In this document: positions 55,965 through 64,000 of the stretch, in pieces | Numbering within the stretch: the first letter of the stretch is position 1 | Layout of the letters: every line of letters starts with the position of its first letter | Assembly (NCBI RefSeq): GCF_901709675.1 | Contig: NC_051095.1 | Span: 26,457,956 to 26,521,955 of the forward strand | Direction of reading: 5' to 3' | Length of the DNA: 64,000 nt | DNA from: Syngnathus acus | Taxonomy: Eukaryota > Chordata > Actinopteri > Syngnathiformes > Syngnathidae | Position numbers and translations under genes: made by a program | The notes under the pieces: generated by a model | Seen by the model: only the letters and a program-made list of their open reading frames with translations | The model's database searches: none | What the model was told of the DNA's origin: nothing

Positions 55965-56710
55965 TAAGTGGTGTTCTGTTACTGGATATTAAAATTTATG
56001 AGATAATTATTTTTTTTTCATTAGCTGGTATGCATCATTATACAGTTAAAATAAAGACTTGAAATGTTTCCTGGTGCATTATAGAATCTACATAATGTAT
56101 GAATTTCAGTTTTTTCATGACTGAAATAAAGTTTTCCACAATATTCTCAAAGGTTTTAATGTGGAAGTTGGCAATGGCAGAAATACAGATCCCTTGTTTA
56201 TTGCTGATCAATTATCAGCAAGTTCCAAGCGATAGGTGAAAATCTGCGATGTGGAGTCAATCAATATTTTTACGATATCCACACAATACTTTTGTAATTG
56301 TATTTTTAAACACTTTATTGTATTTTTAAACACTGAGATAAAGTTTGGTTAGAACTGCTGTTACAGCTCTAAGCCAATCAGCGGCAAGAGTACAAATCAA
56401 CATGTTCTCATTGGTCTTGTTTCCTCCAAAAGTGTGCTGTAAAATCATACGGGCAGATATTGATATTCTTAAACACCCGTGATGCACTGAGGCTGCAAAA
56501 GATGAAGCGCAAAATGATGAAATCTCCCGTCGATCCGACGGATGAGTAGACTAGCAGTTATTTCTGCAAGTCTTACCAGCACAAAGATTGTTTTAGGTGT
56601 CAAGCGGCCGTGCCTTCCCCTTGCCACCCTCTCGCCTTCAGAGGGTCGTTTACCCAGCAGGTGCAGGTACTGCCACATGCAGGGCGGCCCAAGAAGGTGC
56701 AGCTTTACAG
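55965..56710. other. Unassigned spacer
   Basis: AT-rich on the left; a GC-richer part at 56460-56700 reads openly but has no recognised domain. Confidence 0.35.
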
Positions 56711-56862
56711 CTTCCCCAATCCAACCCTTAAATGCCGAGTGTCAAACAGGGAGGCATCAGGTTCCATTTTTTTAAAGTCTTTGGTATGACTCGGCTAGGG
56801 ATCGAACCCACGACCTCCCAGTCTCAGGGCGGACACTCAGACCACAAGGCCACTGAGCTGGC
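56711..56862 (-). mobile_element. tRNA-derived SINE, head fragment, minus strand
   Basis: The reverse strand starts CCAGCTCAGTGGCC and covers the tRNA-like head and first body part of the 33678 family, more diverged than the other copies. Confidence 0.85.
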
Positions 56863-58589
56863 AAAACAGTGAGGGATCACTGTACATACATTCAGTAACT
56901 TATTTTAGGGAGATTTCCCTGCTAATTCTATCCTATTTTTTCCTCCACACAGAACTATACCAACATAATGTTGTTTCTTCTCATTTTACTTTGTTTTCAT
57001 TACCCTTACGACTTTAAATGTCCTCCTTAGTCATAAGTCTGGTTTGTTTGGTCTGCTTTAGAGAGTTTACTGTTGTATGTTCATATTCAATTCCATCCAT
57101 GTTTGAGCTGAGAAGAAGAAACAATGGTCCTGGTATTTATTTTGGAAACTTTGTTGGGTACATGTTCTCTCTTTCTCACCGCAAACCTCCTCTGACTCCA
57201 CCTTCCTTATGTCCCATAACCAAAATGAACGCCTCCTAACCGCTTGAAATATTATACACCCTACATCCAATCCCAACATTTTCCTACAAAACAAAGAGAG
57301 CCTTTGTACACTCTATGTGTGTCAATCTGTTCAGAGATGAGACGTGTGATCATGATCATACTGCATAAAGAGAATAGTCAAACAACGGACTTTTTATTTG
57401 TTTTTTATCCTTATCATTGCACTGACCAAAAGATAGACATATTTTGTTCTGGATAAGATGTGTGAACAATTCTTTTAGTTGAGGCTCTTTTTCCGGTTAA
57501 TTCAGTTTTGAAGATCTGCTATTAATTTGGACCCACTATGGATGGCTTGCTCAATGAGAATGAGTTCAAAAGTTATCAATGCATTCAAGCATTCATGTTT
57601 TATGTTATTAAAGTCCAGCACTTTAAGAATACAAATTCAAATTGTGAGAGCAATCATCTTTCAGCATCACATACATGGACATATGAGGAACACACTGCTT
57701 TAGGAATGTTTGGCAATGTTTGAGATTTTCATCAGATCTGACCTGAGATTGGCCGTGTGTTTCGAATCTTTCTGGGAAACCAGCCATGGTTTGATTGGTC
57801 TCAGATTTTCCTTGACTTGCCCTCTATTTCTGTCTCCCACTTCAATCCCTCAATTTTCACTGATCCATCGTGCTCTCTACATCTGCCATCCATACTTCCG
57901 TTCCTGTTTGCACAGTAGATCGAGCATTTGAGACTCCAGACCTCACATTATGTACTTAGAAATAAAGAAAAGACAGTCTTATGAAGTTCATGCTTTTTTT
58001 AATATAGATACAGCCAAAGTCTAAACACAAGGAACTTTTGAGGTCCATAAAACAAAATAAAAAGGAAGTATGGAAAAATAAAAGAAGAAAGGCTGCGTTG
58101 GGAACATCCCTGATTCCTGTAAAAATCTTAAATTGCAAGATCTCTTTCTAAAACACAGAACTGCAATAGAGTTCAGTATTGAATGATATGAAGAACGTTT
58201 TGGATAGTCACAGCCACAGCTTTATATCTTTAGGCAAAGAAACATTCCACTATCACTTGTTGATAAAGAAAGCAGGGAGCAAGAAAATCCAGCATGTGTT
58301 GCCTGTGGATCCCTCAAGATCTATTTATCTTACAGTGGAACCTCACTGGTTGGGGCTGTAGGGGAAAGTATGGTATTTAAAAGGGGTATGTAATATTTGA
58401 ACTTGACACCACTGCCTGAGTTTGATTTGCTGATTGATGAGTTCCAGAGACTTGGAAATAAATTGGCTAGGTGCTGAGAATAAGGCATGTTTTTCGAGCA
58501 TGTGACGCTGCTTCCTTTTCCCTAGGCCATAGTAAAACACTCCCGTCGGCAATGATAAGTTTGAGGTAAACTCTTGCATCTACAACACA
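56863..58589. other. Unassigned region
   Basis: About 1.7 kb of AT-rich sequence. No gene or element end recognised. Confidence 0.4.
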
Positions 58590-59390
58590 CTGTACAGCAC
58601 GCCCGGACTCACCATAGGGAGAACCGGGAGTATTCCCGAAGCGCCGGCCTAGGATTGGCCTGCTACCCTGGGTCTCTCCGTTTGTTTTTTTAAGTCTGCC
58701 GGTGCGGCGGCGCGCCTATCAGAAAGACAGGGCAGGCCACTCAGGCCCAGGAGCATGTGAGGAGGGAAAGACGATTGGATTATATCAATTAACACCCGCC
58801 CCCACAGTCCGTATCAACCACACAGAGTGTGTGTGGAGGAAGGGCTGTGGTACTTATGTCAGGTGCCGGCTGCTGTGGTGTGTGTAACTAGGGAGCGGTG
58901 CAAGTAAGGATAATGGACTTCGAATGTGATAAAAAGAAGAGGAAAGGCGGTGCGGAGAGAGACAAAAAAAGAAAGGCGCTGGAGGAGGACGCGGCCAAAC
59001 GCAGAAAAGTTACGGATTTATTCAGCCCCCCCAACACACACACACACGGTGCCATTAAAAACTGTGTGTGCCCGTGCATGTATGCATGTCAGTTTGCATG
59101 TGTTGTGTGCATATGTGCCGCTGCCATGTAATAAGGCTGTCCCTCTGCTGATTTATTGTTAGATTTAGTTCTAGTTGATTTTGTAAGTTGAAGAGTCATT
59201 TGTTCTTCTGTCTTACATGCACATTCCTCTAAACTTTGTAACTGGCCCTGGGTAAATTAATATTAAAATATATGTCTATGTTTCCTATGCAAAGGTGGAA
59301 ATATTGCCAGTTTTGGTGCTTCAGACAGTAGGCCCAGTACTAGCTCAGAGCAGCTGACAGGTAAAGAACAGTCACCTATCAATGCATGGG
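58590..59390 (+). mobile_element. hAT-like DNA transposon relic, copy B
   Basis: Direct-strand partner of 6485-7330: shared head (CCGGACTCACC, CCTAGGATTGG), coding start and tail (ACTGGCCCTGGGTAAATTAA to AGTAGGCCCAGTACTAG). Confidence 0.65.
58914..59131 (+). pseudogene. N terminus of a hAT-like transposase
   Basis: From ATG 58914: MDFECDKKKRKGGAERDKKR, then AKRRKVTDLFSPP. The Lys/Arg-rich start with a hydrophobic TDLF end resembles N termini of ZMYM1-like hAT proteins in fish. The rest is replaced by repeat sequence. Confidence 0.5.
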
Positions 59391-59540
59391 ATTGAATAGA
59401 GGCTTTGCAGTCACGTGATTTTATCACGTGATTTTGTGTTATGCCGCCATCTTGCCGGTCAACCGGTCAGCTCGTTCCTACGTGTTCGTACAGATTCAGT
59501 TTGATTTCTGCGCTACATTTTCACCGATTTCATCCGAATT

Positions 59541-59873
59541 ATGGCTGATTTGCTATCCAATGAAGTTGGGCATTTGGATGAAGAATCCAAGAAACGTTAC
59601 CGAGAGAAGTTGAACCTTGTTGGCACAACAGATCCGTACCTTTTACCGAGAAGCATGCTAAAATCACCTGAGCATTTTGCAACAGCCGACCTGCCTGATC
59701 TCTCATATCCAGATATTTATAATTACCTCGTTGATTCACCATCTCCGTACACTGGAAAGGACCTTAAGGCATACAAGAGTCTGGATGCCTACAAGTATTT
59801 TACAGCAGGTTTTGTGCATGATGGGCTGATATGGCAGATTCCAAACAAGAATCGATTTCTTCTCATGACCAAG
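59541..59873 (+). CDS. SWIM/YqaJ transposon protein, exon 1
   Basis: From ATG 59541, 111 codons (MADLLSNEVGHLDEESKKRY, later SYPDIYNYLVDSPSPYT and CKSLDAYKYFTAG-like) to a donor AAG|GTAAGG. The region from about residue 60 (YPDIYNYLV...AYKYF) is a conserved N-terminal segment seen in fish transposon proteins with SWIM and YqaJ domains. The 333-nt exon ends in phase 0. An almost identical exon lies at 62539-62871. Confidence 0.75.
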
Positions 59874-60196
59874 GTAAGGAAAATATCATATTGAAATCTG
59901 AGAAATTAATTCCTACAATAAAACATTACATAATTTCCAACTATTCAGTATAGAGCTTATGCAACAATTTCTACAAAAATACTTTTTAGAATTCATGCTT
60001 GATAATTCCTTTTGGTCTCTTGCTCAAAATGAACCAGGTTTAAATTTTCAAGCTAATTTAATGAATGATTCATGAGAAAATTTACCAAATGCCAGGTAAA
60101 ATATGCATAAATGGACAGTAAGAGGTCTAGCCTTGTATATTATATCCAAATTAGGGACTGATAATAATATAAGGTATGTCATATTATCTGTTTCAG

Positions 60197-60775
60197 GTAA
60201 AACACTCTCAACGGATGAATGATCCTCCCCTCAGACCTTGGGTAGCAATAGCGAAAGATGGTCAGATCCTGTGCTGCCACTGTACCTGCATGGCTGGATT
60301 GGGTGAAACATGTTCACATTCAGCAGCATCCCTGTTCGCCCTGGAGACATTAATACGTATGAAGACGGCCACTTCATGCACATCACTACCTTGTCAGTGG
60401 CTGAAACCATCAGCATCGCACATAGAATATGCTGAAGGATGCAATATCGATTTTGCCCATCCAGCCCAGAAACGAAAGTCAGAAGTTTCAACTCCTGAGG
60501 AAAGTGCTGCGAGAAAACTGCTGAATGTTCCTCCACCAACTGAAGAGCAGAAAGCTGCCTTTTACAAGGCTTTGTCTGAATGCGGTGGAAGACCAGCAAT
60601 TTTGAGCATTGTCCCTGACTATGCTGACAACTTTGTGCCAAGGGCAGTGAAGCGAAAGCTTCCTGTACCTCACTCACAGCTGTACGATTCTGGCAATATG
60701 AAACTCAGCCCAGATGAACTTGCACTAAAATGCCGGTCAGAGCTGGAAAAGTTACATTCCATTACCAGAGAGCAG
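60197..60775 (+). CDS. SWIM/YqaJ transposon protein, exon 2 with SWIM zinc finger
   Basis: The acceptor TTTCAG ends at 60196 and the donor AG|GTTTGT follows 60775; 579 nt, 193 codons, in frame with exon 1. It carries a SWIM finger C140, C142, C150, H152 (CTCMAGLGETCSH), which binds nucleic acid or protein, then a linker with KRKSEVSTPEESAARKL and SPDELALKCRSELEKLH leading to the nuclease domain. No stop. Confidence 0.8.
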
Positions 60776-60895
60776 GTTTGTATTTTTTTCGCACTTTCGT
60801 AATTAATATATATATCATAAATAATTTATTGTTCTCCAACCTGTTACAAATAATCTAATCATAGTGAAAACAATTTTTATTAAAATGTTTTTCAG

Positions 60896-61055
60896 ATATC
60901 TGCGGTTGAAGAAGAGTCCAGGGGCCAAGCAACATCAACAACTTGGTTTCAACAAAGAGCTGGGCGAATTACGGCCTCGAATTTTAAGGCAACGACCAGG
61001 ACCAATGTCTCAAAGCCATCCAAGTCATTGATCAAGAGAATCTGCTTCATTCCAT
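60896..61055 (+). pseudogene. SWIM/YqaJ transposon protein, exon 3, truncated nuclease start
   Basis: After the acceptor TTTTTCAG (to 60895) the frame reads ISAVEEESRGQATS, then TWFQQRAGRITASNFKA, the opening of a YqaJ-type exonuclease domain. About 50 codons in, it runs into the 3' end of the opposite-strand THAP gene. The catalytic acidic and Lys residues of YqaJ are therefore gone and this copy cannot encode the nuclease. Confidence 0.75.
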
Positions 61056-61422
61056 GTACAGCGTTTCAAACTGTCCTTCAGTTCATCAAGTTCTGCACGC
61101 AGATTTTTACACTCTGCAGTGAGGGAATCCATTGCTTCCCCAGTGATATCCGTCTGCGTGGCAGTAGTCACCATGCCTTCTTTTCGAATCTCAGCGTGCA
61201 CCACATCTTCACCAGCGGGTAGTTGATCATTTTCACAAGGGACAGACTGGGAAATATTGACAAGTGCTGCTGCTGCTGCCAATGCCCTCTCGCGCTGCTT
61301 GAGATTTTGTCTTCTCTCAAAGATCTTCAATGAACATTTGAGTTTTCGTTTGTGAGGTGACTGGGTATGCTCAAATATACTTGGCACATAGTCTGGGGAT
61401 AGTGGATCTTCGCTTTTTGCAC
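61025..61422 (-). CDS. THAP transposon protein, exon 2 (coiled coil), truncated
   Basis: The minus-strand acceptor TTGTTTCAG precedes 61422. The exon completes the split Gly codon and reads AKSEDPLSPDYVPSIFEHTQ, then a basic stretch (KRKLKCSLKIFERRQNLKQR) and a predicted coiled coil (SLTAECKNLRAELDELKDSLK-like heptads) to a TGA at 61027-61025. The end is a product of the internal deletion, so the transposase catalytic domain expected after this point is missing. Confidence 0.7.
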
Positions 61423-62103
61423 CTGAAACAATTAAACAATCACATTATTCATAATGACCACCATAAATAATTAAGCACGTTGTTGAAGGGGATATACCCA
61501 GTTCATTTGTTTCGTAATGGCATTTCATAACTTGACATATTAAAAAACTGAATAGAGTGAAATCATTCAGATACTGTACCTGTCTGTTCAAGTTGCTACC
61601 ATTTTTATTTTTTGTTTATTTTTGCATGATGCCTCATCTGATTGGCTTGAAAACTTAACCAATAAAAATTTTAACCTTGTGCCAATGGCTTGAAAACTTT
61701 ATCAATGTAGATTTTACCTTGTGCCAAATGAAGTAACAAAAAGCCTCTTGTTCAAAAATGCTTCATTAAAAAAAATTTGTTTCACAAGGTTCATAATAAT
61801 TTTTTTTGACATTTCCTAATGCATTCACTCATGAGAATTAATTGTTCAATTCCAATATGAAGTTCAATATTTACATTGATAAAGTTTTCAAGCCAATCAG
61901 ATGAAGCATCATGAAAAAATAAACAAAAAATAAAAACGGAGGGGGGGGTGAACTGAAGAAATCATCCTATTCCCTGCCTTGCTGCTCTTGCTGCCTTTCT
62001 AAAAATGCACCCAGCATTTTCAACAATCATATTTCTATCATCCCATATTGTATTATTTCACATTTTGTGAAACAAATCAGGGGTGAATAGTTTGTTTACA
62101 TAC

Positions 62104-62281
62104 CTGATATGAAGTGCTCATTGCATATCCTTGTGTAAATCGTAGGTTTCCATCGTTCACGACGAATCGCCGCGATCCATTCATCGTGTTTTTGGATGTT
62201 TGCCGGAAATCTATAGAAGCTAAGATTTGGTTTATCGCCTCGTCTATTGCTACATCCAACAGCACAGCAGGTTTCCGGCAT
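62104..62281 (-). CDS. THAP transposon protein, exon 1 (THAP zinc finger)
   Basis: From ATG 62281, MPETCCAVGCSNRR through the THAP C2CH pattern (C5/C10 pair, then ICNEHF) with the conserved Trp and Pro, to the donor TCAG|GTATGT. 178 nt, 59 codons plus one base, joining in frame to exon 2. THAP domains bind transposon ends and are also found in host factors. The start is chosen at MPETCC because THAP domains sit at the N terminus. Confidence 0.85.
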
Positions 62282-62538
62282 TTTCAAGCTCAAATAGCAG
62301 CAGATATAACAAGAAAGCGTGTGTGAGTCGTTGACCGGCACTGAAATGTTGACCGGCAAGATGGCCGCCAAGCTAATGGGCGCGGCTGATGACCTCTATA
62401 GAGGCTTTGCAGTCACGTGGTTTTATCACATGATTTTGTTATGCCGCCATCTTGGCGGTCAACTCGTCAGCTCGTTCCTACGTGTTTGTATAGATTGTTT
62501 GATTTCTGCGCTACATTTTCACCGATTTTATCCGAATT

Positions 62539-62871
62539 ATGGCTGATTTGCTATCCAACGAAGTTGGGCATTTGGATGAAGAATCCAAGAAACTTTACAG
62601 AGAGAAGTTGAACCTTGTTGGCACAACGGATCCGTACCTTTTACAGAGAAGCATGCTAAAATCGCCCGAGCATTTTGCAACAGCCGACCTGCCTGAACTC
62701 TCATATCCAGATATTTATAATTACCTCGTCGATTCACCATCTCCGTACACTGAAAAGGACCTTAAGGCATACAAGTGTCTGGATGCCTACAAGTATTTTA
62801 CAGCAGGTTTTGTGCATGATGGGCTGATATGGCAGATCCTAAACAAGAATCGATTTCTTCTCATGACCAAG
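62539..62871 (+). pseudogene. SWIM/YqaJ transposon protein, exon 1 of copy 2
   Basis: 333 nt, nearly identical to 59541-59873, open, with the donor AAG|GTAAGG intact. It is dead as a gene because exon 2 is broken. Confidence 0.75.
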
Positions 62872-63127
62872 GTAAGGAAAAAGCACGCACGTGGCAGTAA
62901 CAGTGTGATTGTGAAAAAACTACTGAAGTGATTCTAATGAAAACTCACATTGTTAAGCTTTTTTTTATTACAAAAGGCCTCTTGTTCAAAAATGAATGAT
63001 TCATGAGAAAACTTACCAAATGGCAGGTAAAATATGCATAAATGGACAGTCAGAGGTCTAGGCTTGTATATTATATCCAAATTAGGGACTGATAATAATA
63101 TAAGGTATGTCATATTATCTGTTTCAG

Positions 63128-63257
63128 GTAAAACACTCAACGGATGAATGATCCTCCCCTCAGACCTTGGGTAGCAATAGCGAAAGATGGTCAGATCCTG
63201 CTGTGCTGCCACTGTACCTGCATGGCTGGATTGGGTGAAAGATGTTCACATTCAGCA
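63128..63257 (+). pseudogene. SWIM exon 2 remnant of copy 2
   Basis: The acceptor is kept, but a 2-bp loss in the CACTC(TC)AACGG phrase shifts the frame to a stop at 63149-63151. The SWIM cysteines are still recognisable (with GERCSH), then a deletion removes the rest of the exon and the following donor. Confidence 0.8.
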
Positions 63258-63429
63258 CTCAGTAATTAATATATATATCATAAATAATTTATTGTTCTCC
63301 AACCTGTTACAAATCTAATCATAGTGAAAACAATTTTTATTAAAATGTTTTTCAGATATCTGCGGTTGAAGAAGAGTCCAGGGGCCAAGCAACTTCAACA
63401 AAGAGCTGGGCGAATTACGGCCTCGAATT

Positions 63430-63854
63430 TTAAGGCAACGACCAGGACCAATGTCTCAAAGATTCTTCATTCCATGTACAGCGTTTCAAACTGTCCTTCA
63501 GTTCATCAAGTTCTGCACGCAGATTTTTACACTCTGCAGTGAGGGAATCCATTGCTTCCCCAGTGATAGCCGTCTGTGTGGCAGTAGTCACCATGCCTTC
63601 TTTTCGAATCTCAGCGTGCACCACATCTTCACCAGCGGGTAATTGATCATTTTCACAAGGGACAGACTGGGAAATATTGACAAGTGCTGCTGCTGCTGCC
63701 AATGCCCTCTCGCGGTCTCTCTTGCGCTGCTTGAGATTTTGTCTTCTCTCAAAGATCTTCATTGAACATTTGAGTTTTCGTTTGTGAGGTGACTGGGTAT
63801 GCTCAAATATATTTGGCACATAGTCTGGGGATAGTGGATCTTTGGTTTTTGCAC
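63430..63854 (-). pseudogene. THAP protein exon 2 of copy 2
   Basis: Homologous to 61025-61422, with a small duplication (KRDRER) in the basic region and a different deletion junction at its end. Its THAP exon 1 lies beyond the interrupting element or the window. Confidence 0.7.
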
Positions 63855-63932
63855 CTGAAACAATTAAACAATCACATTATTCATCATGACTACCATAAAT
63901 AATTAAGCACGTTGTTGAAGGGGATATACCGG

Positions 63933-64000
63933 TTTTTTTCGTGTATAATACGCAAAATTTAACTAATTTATTGTCCTAAAATCTGGGGTGCGCATTATAC
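63933..64000. mobile_element. Start of another DNA transposon, cut by the window edge
   Basis: After a TA the sequence CCGGTTTTTTTCGTGTATAATACGC begins, absent from the corresponding place in copy 1 (61490 region). The phrase GTGCGCATTATAC at the window end looks like its inverted subterminal repeat. Confidence 0.6.

Larger units (their letters stand above)
59397..62398. mobile_element. Two-gene DNA transposon (ISL2EU-like?), copy 1
   Basis: Starts TAGAGGCTTTGCAGTCACG and ends GATGACCTCTA, with TAGAGG/CCTCTA tips and a stronger inner inverted repeat GCCATCTTGCCGGTCAAC near both ends (59445 and 62353 regions). It encodes a SWIM/YqaJ-type protein on plus and a THAP protein on minus, converging on each other. 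THAP plus YqaJ gene pairs are described for ISL2EU-type transposons; the assignment is from memory and tentative. An internal deletion joins the 3' parts of both genes. Confidence 0.75.
62399..63932. mobile_element. Two-gene DNA transposon, copy 2, deleted and interrupted
   Basis: Starts TAGAGGCTTTGCAGTCACG immediately after copy 1 (CCTCTA|TAGAGG). It keeps exon 1 and parts of exons 2 and 3 of the plus gene and exon 2 of the THAP gene, with further internal deletions. It is cut at 63930-63932 by another element inserted in its TA. Confidence 0.85.

Noticed and set aside
60231-60677. 148-codon minus-strand frame
   Set aside because: Antisense to the SWIM exon, which has clear motifs on the plus strand.

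Overview
The window is vertebrate nuclear DNA, almost certainly from a teleost fish. It holds one conserved, intron-containing host gene, protocadherin-18 (pcdh18), in a landscape dominated by transposable elements typical of fish genomes: hAT, Tc1/Tigger-like, two non-LTR retrotransposon families, tRNA-derived SINEs, solo LTRs, an endogenous retrovirus (ERV) remnant and a complete LTR retrotransposon. There are no bacterial-style operons, rRNA genes or genuine tRNA genes. The species cannot be named from the sequence alone.

Layout. 1-1278: 3' end of an ERV (Env transmembrane subunit, polypurine tract, 3' LTR). 1279-4404: a broken non-LTR retrotransposon split by a hAT element. 4741-5480: reverse-strand fragment of a second non-LTR family. 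5541-5904: a solo LTR. 6485-7330: a hAT-like repeat that has an inverted partner at 58590-59390. 7620-9115: a hAT relic whose zinc-finger exon is split by a second solo LTR. 9464-12084: a Tc1-like element holding a hAT that itself holds a Tigger-like element. 12382-13990: more hAT and a 145-bp minisatellite. 14353-39192: pcdh18 on the minus strand, four coding exons, with two introns of about 10 kb filled with insertions. 39193-59396: scattered SINEs, MITEs, hAT elements, microsatellites and two more copies of the second non-LTR family. 59397-64000: two head-to-tail copies of a two-gene DNA transposon (SWIM/YqaJ-type protein on plus, THAP-domain protein on minus), the second interrupted by the start of another element.

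The four pcdh18 exons join in frame (phases 0, 2, 1) to give about 1206 residues: signal peptide, six cadherin repeats, one membrane segment and the delta-2 protocadherin cytoplasmic tail. All splice sites read here are GT-AG, so the gene looks intact.

The most notable mobile element sits antisense in pcdh18 intron 2 (26467-33607). It has 314-bp LTRs that I count as differing at two positions, a TTAG target duplication, an open gag and an open pol. Gag and pol are joined by a canonical GGGAAAC -1 frameshift heptamer in the correct frame, and the first pol-frame domain is a complete MYND zinc finger ahead of the protease. Other structures worth study are the tandem THAP/YqaJ transposon, a 3.1-kb element bounded by arrays of the palindrome TAGACGTCTA, and several two- and three-deep nested insertions dated relative to one another by exact target-site duplications.
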